Source: DATARH01 sp035550515 (GTDB taxonomy: Bacteria > Pseudomonadota > Alphaproteobacteria > ATCC43930 > CGMCC-115725). Taken from it: 64,000 nt of DNA. Below, piece after piece: positions 26,488 through 34,278 of the stretch (the stretch's first letter is position 1; each line of letters begins with the position of its first letter). The notes under the pieces are model-generated. The model worked only from the letters and a program-made list of their open reading frames with translations. It made no database searches and was not told where the DNA came from. The stretch spans positions 9,734-73,733 of the forward strand of contig DASZOZ010000033.1 of assembly GCA_035550515.1 (NCBI GenBank), in the 5' to 3' direction. The position numbers and the translations under genes are program-made.

Positions 26488-28040
26488 TCTGCCGCCTCTT
26501 GCCGCGGCTGGTCCGGGCGCCAGCGCAGCAGCGGTTTGCGCGCCGCGGTCGTCTCGTCGAGGCGGCGGCGCGGCGTCAGGCGCGGCGCCGCCTGGAAACT
26601 TGCCGCGGCGCCGCTCCTGGCGCGGGCGGCGAGCGCGTTGACGGTGTCGGCGAACTGGTCGAGCGCCGCCTTGCTCTCGGTCTCGGTCGGCTCGATCAGC
26701 AGCGCACCGTGCACGACGAGCGGGAAATACATCGTCATCGGGTGGAAGCCTTCGTCGATCAGCGCCTTGGCGAAATCGAGCGTCGAGACGCCGGTATCCT
26801 TGAGGAAACGGTCGTCGAACAGCACCTCGTGCATGCAGCTGCCCGGATAGGATTGGGTCAGCGCGTCGGCAAGCCGGACGCGCAGGTAGTTGGCGTTGAG
26901 CACCGCATCCTCGGCGACCCGACGGAGACCGTCGGCGCCGTGGCTCATCATGTAGCCGAGGGCGCGCACGAACATCCCCATCTGGCCATGAAAGCCTTTG
27001 AGCCGGCCGATCGTGTCCTTGGCCGCATTTTCGGCATGCTCGGCCAGGTCCAGCCCGTTGTCGCCGTGCACGACCCACGGCAGTGGCGCATGAGGTGCGA
27101 GCGATGCGGCGAGCGCCACCGGCCCGCTGCCCGGCCCGCCGCCGCCATGCGGGGTGGAAAAGGTCTTGTGCAGGTTGAGATGCAGCGCGTCGATGCCGAG
27201 ATCGGCCGGCCGCACCCGGCCGACGATCGCGTTGAAATTGGCGCCGTCGCAATAAAAGAAGGCGCCGGCGTCATGCACCGCGGCGCCGATGTCGAGGATT
27301 TCGTCCTCGAACAGCCCGCAGGTGTTGGGGTTGGTCAGCATCAGCGCCGCCACGTCGGGGCCGAGCTTTGCCTTCAACGCCGCGAGGTCGACCCGGCCGC
27401 GCGGGTTGTTGGGGATCGGGTCGATCGCATAGCCGCAGATCGCCGCCGTCGCCGGGTTGGTGCCGTGCGCCGATTCCGGCACCAGGATGCGCTTGCGCGC
27501 ATCGCCGCGCGCGGTCAGCGCGGCGCGGATGGTCATCATGCCGCACAGCTCGCCATGCGCCCCCGCGGCCGGCGACAGCGCCATCGCCGGCATCCCGGTC
27601 AGCCGCTTTAGCCAATGCGCGAGCGTGTCGATCAGCTCCAGCGCGCCGCGGACCGTCGAGACCGGCTGCAGCGGATGGATGTCGGCGAAGCCAGGCAGCC
27701 GCGCCAGTTTCTCGTTCAGCCGCGGGTTGTGCTTCATGGTGCACGAGCCGAGCGGGTAGAGCCCGCTGTCGATCGCATAGTTCTTTTGCGACAGCCGCGT
27801 GTAATGGCGCACCACCTGCGGCTCGCTGAGCCCCGGCAGGCCGATCGGGCCGCGGCGTTCGAGGCCGCCGAGGCGCATGCGGTGCGCCGGCGGCTCCGGC
27901 AGGTCGACGCCGCAATGACCCGGCGAATCCTGCTCGAAAATCAGCGCTTCCTCGATCTGCAGACCGCGGTTGCCGGTAAAGGTCGCGCTTTCCGCCGCGG
28001 TCTCGAAATGGCGGCTCAGGGCCTGGCTCCAGCCGGTCAT
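26484..28040 (-). CDS. gcvPB: glycine dehydrogenase (decarboxylating), subunit 2
   Basis: 518 residues. PLP-dependent half of the split P-protein; the PLP Lys is Lys292 in HLNLHKTFSTPHGGGGPG, with DGANFNAIVG just before it. Together with subunit 1 it decarboxylates glycine and passes the aminomethyl group to the lipoyl arm of GcvH. Its ATG overlaps the gcvPA stop (ATGA). The C-terminal ~35 residues (from AARARSGAAASF) are variable and Arg/Ala-rich. It is the last gene of the gcvT-H-PA-PB operon. Confidence 0.96.
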   Translation of the reverse strand: MTGWSQALSRHFETAAESATFTGNRGLQIEEALIFEQDSPGHCGVDLPEPPAHRMRLGGLERRGPIGLPGLSEPQVVRHYTRLSQKNYAIDSGLYPLGSCTMKHNPRLNEKLARLPGFADIHPLQPVSTVRGALELIDTLAHWLKRLTGMPAMALSPAAGAHGELCGMMTIRAALTARGDARKRILVPESAHGTNPATAAICGYAIDPIPNNPRGRVDLAALKAKLGPDVAALMLTNPNTCGLFEDEILDIGAAVHDAGAFFYCDGANFNAIVGRVRPADLGIDALHLNLHKTFSTPHGGGGPGSGPVALAASLAPHAPLPWVVHGDNGLDLAEHAENAAKDTIGRLKGFHGQMGMFVRALGYMMSHGADGLRRVAEDAVLNANYLRVRLADALTQSYPGSCMHEVLFDDRFLKDTGVSTLDFAKALIDEGFHPMTMYFPLVVHGALLIEPTETESKAALDQFADTVNALAARARSGAAASFQAAPRLTPRRRLDETTAARKPLLRWRPDQPRQEAAE

Positions 28041-29377
28041 CGCAGGACCTCCGTCAGCGCCGCGGCGTATGCATCGATGTCTTCCGCGGTCGCGGTCTCG
28101 GTCGCGGCGACCAGCAGCAAATCCGCGAGGTCGTCGCGTTCCGGATAGAAACGGCTGGCGGCGACGCCGCCGAGCACGCCCTTCCCGGCCAGCGCCTCGA
28201 CCGCCTGGGCGGCGGGGATGGGCAGGCGCAACGAGAATTCGTTGAAGAAGGCGTCGTTGACCAGCCGCACCCCCCGGATGCCGGAAAGCCGGTCGGCCAA
28301 GGTGCAGGCGGCGGCGTGGTTGAGCCGCGCGAGCCGCGTCAGCCCCGCCTCGCCGAGCAGCGCCAGGTGGATCGAGAAGGCGAGCGCGCAGAGCCCGGAA
28401 TTCGTACAGATATTGCTGGTCGCCTTCTCGCGCCGGATGTGCTGCTCGCGGGTCGACAGGGTCAGCACCCAGCCGCGCCGGCCGTCGGCGTCGGTGGTCT
28501 GTCCGGCCAGCCGGCCCGGCATTTGCCGCACATGCCGTTCGCGCGCCGCGAACAGACCGACATAGGGGCCACCGAAATTGAGCGCGTTGCCGAGCGACTG
28601 CCCCTCGGCCGCGACAATGTCGGCCCCCATGTCGCCGGGAGGCTGCACCGCGCCCAGCGAGACGATCTCGTTGACCGCCACCACCAGCAGCGCGCCGGCC
28701 TCGCGGCAGCGCGCCGCCAGCGCCGAGCCGTCGTGCAGCTCGCCGAAGAAATCCGGGTACTGCACGACCACGCAGGCGGTGTCGCCGTCGATGTCGATCG
28801 GGTCGGCATGGCCCGGGTTCGGCCGCAGGGCCACGACCTCCAGCCCCGAAAACTGGGCATAGGTCCGGCAGACCGCGCAGTAATGCGGGTGCAGCGCGCC
28901 GGAGAGGATCGCCTTGGGCCGCCGGGTGATACGGTGTGCCATCGCCACCGCCTCGGCGCAGGCGGTGGCGCCGTCATAGAGCGAGGCGTTGGCGACCTCC
29001 ATGCCGGTCAGCAGCGCGACCTGGGTCTGGAACTCGAACAGATACTGCAGCGTGCCTTGCGCCAGCTCGGGCTGGTAGGGCGTGTAGGAAGTCAGGAACT
29101 CGCCGCGCTGGATCAGATGATCGACCGCCGCCGGCACGTGGTGGCGATAGGCGCCGCCGCCGATAAAGAACGGCACCGAGCCGGCCGGCACATTCTTCGC
29201 CGCCATTCTGGCGATCGCGCGCTCGACTTCGAGCTCGCCCTGCGCCGTCGGCAAGTCGACAAGACCCGGCAGCCGCGCCGCCGGCGGCACATCGGCGAAC
29301 AGGTCGTCGATCGACGCGGCACCGATCGACGCCAGCATTTGCACCCGGTCGGCGGGCGTCAGCGGCAGATAGCGCAT
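28037..29377 (-). CDS. gcvPA: glycine dehydrogenase (decarboxylating), subunit 1
   Basis: 446 residues from ATG 29377, where the gcvH stop overlaps by one base (TGATG). N-terminus MRYLPLTPADRVQML and internal SYTPYQPELAQGTLQYLFEFQ are hallmarks of the alpha subunit of the split P-protein. The split form (about 450 + 520 residues) is found in many alphaproteobacteria and Gram-positives in place of one ~950-residue GcvP. It is tightly coupled at both ends to gcvH and gcvPB. Confidence 0.96.
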   Translation of the reverse strand: MRYLPLTPADRVQMLASIGAASIDDLFADVPPAARLPGLVDLPTAQGELEVERAIARMAAKNVPAGSVPFFIGGGAYRHHVPAAVDHLIQRGEFLTSYTPYQPELAQGTLQYLFEFQTQVALLTGMEVANASLYDGATACAEAVAMAHRITRRPKAILSGALHPHYCAVCRTYAQFSGLEVVALRPNPGHADPIDIDGDTACVVVQYPDFFGELHDGSALAARCREAGALLVVAVNEIVSLGAVQPPGDMGADIVAAEGQSLGNALNFGGPYVGLFAARERHVRQMPGRLAGQTTDADGRRGWVLTLSTREQHIRREKATSNICTNSGLCALAFSIHLALLGEAGLTRLARLNHAAACTLADRLSGIRGVRLVNDAFFNEFSLRLPIPAAQAVEALAGKGVLGGVAASRFYPERDDLADLLLVAATETATAEDIDAYAAALTEVLR

Positions 29378-29754
29378 CAGCCCTGCTCCGCGACAAAGGC
29401 CTGGTACGCGGCCTCGTCCATCAGCCCGTCGAGCTGCTTCGGGTCGTCGAGCTTGACGGTGAGAAACCAGCCGTCGCCCATCGGGTCGGCATTGACCTTC
29501 GCCGGGTCGTCGGCGATCACGGCATTGACCGCGACCACCTCGCCGGACACTGGCGCATAGACCTCGCTCGCCGCCTTGGCCGATTCGACGACCGCAGCCT
29601 CCTTGCCGGCCTGGACCCGCGTCCCCGCCGCCGGCAGCTCGACATAGACGATGTCGCCCAGCTGCTGCTGCGCATAATCGGTGATGCCAATGACGGCGGT
29701 GTCGCCGTCCTGGCGGATCCATTCATGGTCCTTGGTGAAACGCAGCGTCGGCAT
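29377..29754 (-). CDS. gcvH: glycine cleavage system H protein
   Basis: 125 residues, the normal size. The lipoylation Lys is Lys60 in VESAKAASEVYAP (most homologs have ESVKAASD). N-terminus LRFTKDHEWI and C-terminal NADPMGDGWFLTVKL are standard. The lipoyl arm shuttles the aminomethyl group from the P to the T protein and is reoxidised by the L protein, whose gene (lpd) is not in this window. It starts 11 bp after the gcvT stop. Confidence 0.97.
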   Translation of the reverse strand: MPTLRFTKDHEWIRQDGDTAVIGITDYAQQQLGDIVYVELPAAGTRVQAGKEAAVVESAKAASEVYAPVSGEVVAVNAVIADDPAKVNADPMGDGWFLTVKLDDPKQLDGLMDEAAYQAFVAEQG

Positions 29755-29765
29755 AAGGGCGGCTC

Positions 29766-30866
29766 CTATGGGGCGCGGTAATAGCGGGTGGGGACAAACG
29801 GCAGCGGCGCGATGCGGGCCGGGCGGGCGACATCGCGCACCACCACCGACAGCGCGGTGCCGGGCTCGGCCTGGGCGCGGTCGACATAGCCCATCGCGAC
29901 CGGCGCGTTGAGCGTCGGGCTGAAGCCGCCGCTGGTCACCGTGCCGATCGGCTTGCCGGCGGCGTCGATGACGGCGCTGCCCTCGCGCGCCGGGGCGCGG
30001 CCGTCGGGCCGAATGCCGACGCGGCGGCGCGGCGGCGGCTCGCTCAGCTCGCGGAGAACCCGTGCGGCGCCGGGAAAGCCGCCGCCGGTGCGGCGGCGCT
30101 TGCCGATCGTCCAGGCGAGACCGGCCGCGGCCGGGGTGGTGGTCTCGTCGATGTCGTGGCCGTAGAGGCAAAGCCCGGCTTCGAGGCGCAGCGTGTCGCG
30201 CGCGCCAAGGCCGATCGGCGCCACTTCCGGCTCGGCCAGCAATTGCTCGGCGAATTCGGCCGCACGGGCGCCGGCCAGCGAAATCTCGAACCCGTCCTCA
30301 CCGGTATAGCCGGAGCGGGTGACGAACAGCTCGCCGACCTGCGCGCAGGAGAGGAACGGCATCGTCGCGACGCCGGGCGCAAAGCGGCTCAGCACCGCCG
30401 CCGCCTCCGGTCCCTGCAAGGCGAGCAGGGCGAGGTCCTCGTGCAGCTCGACGCCGGCTGCCGGTCCGAGCCGCGCGCGCAGATGCGCGACGTCGCCGTC
30501 CTTGGTCGCGGCGTTGACCACCAGCCGCAGCGCCCCGCCGACATTCAGCGCCATCAGGTCGTCGATGATGCCGCCCCGGTCGTTGAGCAGCAGCGTGTAG
30601 CGCATGCGCCCGTCGGGCAGCGCGACGATATCGCTCGGCACCAGCGCTTCGAGCATCGCCGCGGTCACGCCGTGCAGCGCCACCTGGCCCATATGCGAGA
30701 CGTCGAACAACCCGGCCTTGGCGCGGGTGTGCAGGTGCTCGGCGATGATGCCGGTCGGATATTGCACCGGCATCGCGTAGCCGGCAAACGGCACCATTTT
30801 CGCGCCGCGTGCGACATGCAGCGCGTAAAGCGGCGTCTTGCGCAGATTGGCCGAATCGTCCGACAC
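29766..30866 (-). CDS. gcvT: aminomethyltransferase (glycine cleavage T protein)
   Basis: 366 residues from the GTG at 30866, chosen because GGGAGG ends 8 nt upstream and the resulting N-terminus (SDDSANLRKTPLYALHV) matches GcvT; an in-frame start at 30905 lies inside the riboswitch tail. Folate-binding GcvT domain with MVPFAGYAMPVQYP and SHMGQ near the N-terminus, YTGEDGFEIS in the middle and the C-terminal barrel. It releases NH3 and makes methylene-THF. First gene of the operon, directly under a glycine riboswitch. Confidence 0.95.
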   Translation of the reverse strand: MSDDSANLRKTPLYALHVARGAKMVPFAGYAMPVQYPTGIIAEHLHTRAKAGLFDVSHMGQVALHGVTAAMLEALVPSDIVALPDGRMRYTLLLNDRGGIIDDLMALNVGGALRLVVNAATKDGDVAHLRARLGPAAGVELHEDLALLALQGPEAAAVLSRFAPGVATMPFLSCAQVGELFVTRSGYTGEDGFEISLAGARAAEFAEQLLAEPEVAPIGLGARDTLRLEAGLCLYGHDIDETTTPAAAGLAWTIGKRRRTGGGFPGAARVLRELSEPPPRRRVGIRPDGRAPAREGSAVIDAAGKPIGTVTSGGFSPTLNAPVAMGYVDRAQAEPGTALSVVVRDVARPARIAPLPFVPTRYYRAP

Positions 30867-30884
30867 CACGGGCACCTCCCCATC

Positions 30885-31126
30885 GGCGGCGCACGGCGCC
30901 GCCAAGAGATGCCCCCTCTGTCGTTTCCCCTGAGAGATTCACCGGCCTTGATGGAGGCGCGGCTTACTCCTTCGGTGAGCGGCGCGCCGTCCCGGCGTGA
31001 CCGCTGCTTTCCAGAGCGCCCTTACGTCCGCAGTCCTTTTGCCTGAGAGTTTCCGGGGCGGTTGCTCCTTCGGCGCCGCACCATCCCCATCATCCTTGGG
31101 CGGCGCGGCCTCTCCTGCGGGCGTGC
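30885..31126 (-). promoter_or_regulatory. tandem glycine riboswitch with adjoining hairpin
   Basis: Reading the minus strand from 31124, two aptamers follow one another. The first has GGAGAG, CGCCGAAGGAGCAA and GGAAACTCTCAGGCAAAAGG (about 31120-31030). The second has CTCTGGA, ACCGAAGGAGTAAG and GAATCTCTCAGG...GACAGAGGG (about 31020-30911). These are the conserved cores of the gcvT glycine riboswitch. A hairpin of GGCGGCG/CGCCGCC (30903-30885) ends 4 nt before the gcvT ribosome site (30880-30875), so control of translation is likely. Fills the 333 bp gap upstream of gcvT. Confidence 0.95.
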
Positions 31127-31199
31127 ATACGGCCGGGCTTGTTTAGCATCGCGCGCGACGCGAGGCCAGCCGTAATCCCCAGGGCATTCCCAGGCGGCG

Positions 31200-31766
31200 C
31201 TAACGCCCGCGGTAGTTCTTGTAGAACTGGATCGCCTGCGGGCTTTCCTGAAAGCCGGCGGTGATGTTGAGGTCGGCGATCGGGCGTCCGGCCGTCGGGA
31301 AGACGACCTCGACGTGGTCGTTGACTCCGCCGCGTTTGGCACGGTCGGGGATGGAGACGCGCACCCCGAACGATTTCTTGCCGAGCACCGTCTGATCGCT
31401 CGCGGTCAGCGAGACGAAGTAGGTCAGGTCGACGTCGTTGCCCTGCGCCGCCGGCCCGCGTTCGGCGGCGATGACGTTGTCGAGAGACACGCGCAACGTG
31501 GCGCCGTTGACCTGGCAGCTCGCCGAGATGTCGCTGTAGATGCCGTAAAACATCACGTCGATCGGCCGAATCTCGGCCCCCGTTCCGGGCCGGAACACCG
31601 CGGTATTGGCGAGCGGCCGCAGGATCACCGCGATCGGACAGGCGGGCGCGGCCGGCTGGCCCTCGGACTTTTTGCCGACAAACGGGATATAGCTGCAGCT
31701 CGCCAGGACGGCCAAGCCCATCGCCGCGAGCAGCGCCGCAGCGCTGCGATACCATCCGGTCGACAA
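31200..31766 (-). CDS. putative lipoprotein of unknown function
   Basis: 188 residues from a TTG start at 31766 (an ATG 15 codons later would cut the signal peptide). A signal sequence ends in LAVLASCSY, a plausible lipobox with Cys near residue 24, so the protein is probably membrane-anchored in the periplasm. The mature part is beta-rich, with NVIAAERGPAAQGNDVDLTYFVSLTA and a C-terminal NDHVEVVFPTAGR. No known domain is recognised. It lies alone between the glycine riboswitch and the CDGSH gene. No clear ribosome site is seen before the TTG. Confidence 0.7.
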   Translation of the reverse strand: MSTGWYRSAAALLAAMGLAVLASCSYIPFVGKKSEGQPAAPACPIAVILRPLANTAVFRPGTGAEIRPIDVMFYGIYSDISASCQVNGATLRVSLDNVIAAERGPAAQGNDVDLTYFVSLTASDQTVLGKKSFGVRVSIPDRAKRGGVNDHVEVVFPTAGRPIADLNITAGFQESPQAIQFYKNYRGR

Positions 31767-31781
31767 AATGGCGTGCTCGAT

Positions 31782-31829
31782 CTAGAGGCGGTTGTGGCTA
31801 GAGGCGGTTGTGGCTAGAGGCGGTTGTGG
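31782..31829. repeat. 16 bp unit in three perfect tandem copies over a stop codon
   Basis: CTAGAGGCGGTTGTGG occurs at 31782-31797, 31798-31813 and 31814-31829. The third copy is the last 16 bases of the CDGSH gene including its TAG stop (minus strand); the other two are extra copies downstream of the stop. Confidence 0.95.
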
Positions 31830-32053
31830 GTTCCGTCGCAGAGCGGCGACTTGCCGGTCGCCTTGCAGCCGCAGAACCAGACCTGCCCCGTCTTGTCCGC
31901 CTCGTACATCAGCGGCGTCAGCCCGGTGCCCTTGTGCGAGCCGTCGCAAAACGGCTGTCCCTTGCTGCGGCCGCAGGCGCACCAGAAGTATTTCTTGCCG
32001 GCTTCGACGGCGATGCCGTACGGCGCCTTTTGCGCTGGGATCGGAGCGTCCAT
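31814..32053 (-). CDS. tandem CDGSH iron-sulfur protein
   Basis: 79 residues from ATG 32053 with GGGGAAG upstream. Two complete CDGSH motifs are packed in this small protein: Cys25, Cys27, Cys36, His40 and Cys61, Cys63, Cys72, His76 (CDGSH, then CDGTH). Each would bind one 2Fe-2S cluster with 3Cys:1His ligation, giving a two-cluster redox or Fe-S transfer protein like the bacterial mitoNEET-related MiNT group. No signal or membrane segment. Its 3' end is triplicated (see repeat). It is divergent from thrB. Confidence 0.9.
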   Translation of the reverse strand: MDAPIPAQKAPYGIAVEAGKKYFWCACGRSKGQPFCDGSHKGTGLTPLMYEADKTGQVWFCGCKATGKSPLCDGTHNRL

Positions 32054-32223
32054 CTTTCTTCCCCACCGTCGCCCTTGTACTGTCCGCGCGGTCCGCGCGG
32101 CCTCCCCATCGATTGCGAGATCAGGGCCGGTCGGACTGTATGCGAGGCTCGCCCGCCAGACAAGCCGGGTCGGGACAAGCATAATTCGCGGCGTTAACCC
32201 CTGGCGGAGCAACTGGCGCGCGC

Positions 32224-33189
32224 ATGGCGGTCTACACGGAAATCGGTGACGACGAGCTGCGCGATTTCGTCGCCGCCTACGACATCGGCGAGGTGCTGTC
32301 GTGCAAGGGCATCGCCGAGGGGGTCGAGAACTCCAATTACCTGCTCGCCACCGGACGCGGCTCGTTCATCCTGACGCTTTACGAAAAGCGCGTGTCGCCG
32401 GGCGATTTGCCGTTCTTTATCGCGCTGATGGACCATCTGGCGCATCACGGCGTCGCCTGCCCGACGCCGGTGCGCGCCAGGGACGGTGCGGCGCTGCGCG
32501 AGCTGTGCGGCCGGCCGGCGGCGATCGTCACCTTTCTCAACGGCATGTGGCCGCGCCGCATCGAGCCGTTCCATTGCGCCGGCGTCGGTGCCGCGTTGGC
32601 GCGGCTGCACAAGGCCGGCGCCTCGTTCGCGATGACCCGGGCGAACGACCTGGGGCCCGGCGGCTGGCACCGGCTCTATGTCGCCTGTGCGTCGCGCGCC
32701 GACGAGGTGCAGGCGGGGCTCGCCGCCGAACTGCACGACGAGCTCGAGGCGATCGACCTCGCCTGGCCGCAACACCTGCCGAGCGGCGTGATCCATGCGG
32801 ACCTCTTTCCCGACAACGTGTTCTTTCGCGATCACGCGCTGTCGGGGCTGATCGACTTCTATTTCGCCTGCACCGACGCCTTCGCCTACGACCTGGCGAT
32901 CTGCATCAACGCCTGGTGCTTCGAGGCGGACGGCGACTTCAACATCACCAAGGCGCGGCTGCTGGTCCGTCATTACCGCGCCGAGCGGCCGCTGTCGGCG
33001 GAAGAGGTTGCGGCGCTGCCGCTGCTCGCGCGCGGCAGCGCGCTGCGCTTCCTGCTGACCCGGCTCTATGACTGGCTGAACCAGACCCAGGGCGCGCTGG
33101 TCCGGCCGAAGGACCCGCTCGAATATCTGCGCAAGCTGCGCTTTCACCGCGGCATCGGCAACCCGGCCGGCTATGGCATCGACGCCTGA
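32224..33189 (+). CDS. thrB: homoserine kinase, ThrB2/aminoglycoside-kinase type
   Basis: 321 residues, the length usual for the alphaproteobacterial homoserine kinase, which has the aminoglycoside-phosphotransferase fold rather than the GHMP fold. Catalytic loop IHADLFPDNVFF near residue 190 and the metal-binding GLIDFYFA follow, with GVENSNYLL near 37. It phosphorylates homoserine on the way to threonine. The 3' end overlaps rnhA by 17 bp, an arrangement seen in many alphaproteobacteria, where ispH often lies upstream; here a CDGSH gene is found instead, divergently. Confidence 0.93.
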   Translation: MAVYTEIGDDELRDFVAAYDIGEVLSCKGIAEGVENSNYLLATGRGSFILTLYEKRVSPGDLPFFIALMDHLAHHGVACPTPVRARDGAALRELCGRPAAIVTFLNGMWPRRIEPFHCAGVGAALARLHKAGASFAMTRANDLGPGGWHRLYVACASRADEVQAGLAAELHDELEAIDLAWPQHLPSGVIHADLFPDNVFFRDHALSGLIDFYFACTDAFAYDLAICINAWCFEADGDFNITKARLLVRHYRAERPLSAEEVAALPLLARGSALRFLLTRLYDWLNQTQGALVRPKDPLEYLRKLRFHRGIGNPAGYGIDA

Positions 33190-33643
33190 CGCCCCTGTGG
33201 CCGAGCGCCCGCCGGTCGATATTTTCACCGACGGCGCCTGCCGGGGAAACCCCGGGCCCGGCGGCTGGGCGGCGATCCTCCGCTACGGCACGGTCGAGAA
33301 GGAGCTCTCCGGCGGCGATCCGGCCACCACCAACAACCGCATGGAGATGACCGCCGCGATCGCCGGGCTGGAGGCGCTGAAGCGGCCGTGCCGGGTGCGG
33401 CTCTACACCGACAGCCAGTATCTGCGCGACGGGATCATGCAGTGGATCGCCGGCTGGAAGGCGCGCAACTGGCGCACCGCCGACAAGAAGCCGGTGAAGA
33501 ATGTCGATCTGTGGCAGCGGCTCGATGCCGCCGCGGCGCCGCACCAGATCGAATGGCTGTGGGTGCGCGGCCATGCCGGCCACCCGGAAAACGAGCGGGC
33601 CGACGCGCTCGCCCGGGCCGCGGTGCCCCTGGACAAGCCGTGA
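33173..33643 (+). CDS. rnhA: ribonuclease HI
   Basis: 156 residues. Active-site residues Asp20 (FTDGAC), Glu58 (RMEMTA), Asp80 (YTDSQY), His134 and Asp144 (NERADALA) are all present; the handle region WKARNWRTADKKPVKN is intact. It cleaves the RNA strand of RNA-DNA hybrids. The ATG lies inside thrB; a GTG eight codons on is an alternative start. The TGA stop lies in a 15 bp tandem duplication. Confidence 0.96.
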   Translation: MASTPDAPVAERPPVDIFTDGACRGNPGPGGWAAILRYGTVEKELSGGDPATTNNRMEMTAAIAGLEALKRPCRVRLYTDSQYLRDGIMQWIAGWKARNWRTADKKPVKNVDLWQRLDAAAAPHQIEWLWVRGHAGHPENERADALARAAVPLDKP

Positions 33644-33663
33644 TCAGGCAAGCCGTGATCAGG
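33634..33663. repeat. 15 bp perfect tandem duplication over convergent stop codons
   Basis: CAAGCCGTGATCAGG occurs at 33634-33648 and 33649-33663. The unit contains TGATCA, a stop on both strands. rnhA uses the first copy (TGA 33641-33643) and the convergent gene uses the second (33661-33659). Confidence 0.95.
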
Positions 33664-34117
33664 GGCCGACGTAGCGCCAGGTTTTGCCGTCGTCCAACGC
33701 CGCGACTTCGTTGCGCGCGGCGAGCTGGCCCAGCGCGTGGCGGATCGAGGTGAAGGCCATCGACACGCCCTTGTCGCTCTCCAGCGCCTTGCGGATGTCG
33801 GCGGGGCGCGCGGTGCCGGACGGCATCGCCTTCAGCACCTCGATGATGAGCCGGGCGTTGGTCCCGCGCTGCGGCCGCGTCCCGCTCGATGCCGCCTTGG
33901 CCGCGCCGCGCCGCCGCGGGCCGGGCTTCGCGGCGGGAGCGGGTTGGGCGGAAGGGCGAGTTCTGCCCGAGGCCGCTGTCGCCGGCGCAGCGGTCCCGGC
34001 GGGATGGCCGGCAAACTCCCGCACCGCTTGCATGGCTGCCGCATAGCCCGCCTCGTAGGCTTCGCGGCGGACCGCCTCGATCTGGTCCTGGAGCTGTGTC
34101 AGCGCCGTGTTCGCCAT
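33659..34117 (-). CDS. hypothetical protein with N-terminal helix and C-terminal winged-helix-like domain
   Basis: 152 residues. An N-terminal helix (about 1-35, LQDQIEAVRREAYEAGYAAAMQA) is followed by an Ala/Pro/Arg-rich linker (about 38-85). The C-terminal ~65 residues look like a small winged helix (NARLIIEVLKAMP, ADIRKALES, SIRHALGQLAARNEV, then a beta turn to GKTWRYVGP). Related proteins in alphaproteobacteria are annotated as hypothetical. It might be a DNA-binding protein; this is inference. Convergent with rnhA. Confidence 0.75.
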   Translation of the reverse strand: MANTALTQLQDQIEAVRREAYEAGYAAAMQAVREFAGHPAGTAAPATAASGRTRPSAQPAPAAKPGPRRRGAAKAASSGTRPQRGTNARLIIEVLKAMPSGTARPADIRKALESDKGVSMAFTSIRHALGQLAARNEVAALDDGKTWRYVGP

Positions 34118-34194
34118 GTCTCGCCCCGTGCTTTGTCCTTTTCTCGGCGATGATTAGCACGGCTGCAAGCCAACACCTAGTCTTGCCCCGACTC

Positions 34195-34209
34195 ACTTAA
34201 CCTAAGTTA
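34195..34209. promoter_or_regulatory. small palindrome TAACCTAAGTTA
   Basis: TAAC-CTAA-GTTA lies in the 161 bp spacer upstream of the winged-helix-like gene and downstream of the methyltransferase. It is AT-rich against its surroundings and might be an operator. Nothing else is seen in the spacer. Confidence 0.25.
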
Positions 34210-34278
34210 GAGCCGTTCGCGCGGCGGTCGTGTCTTCGTCACGCGGTTGCGAAGCCGTCGCGGCTGCAAGGTGGAGGG

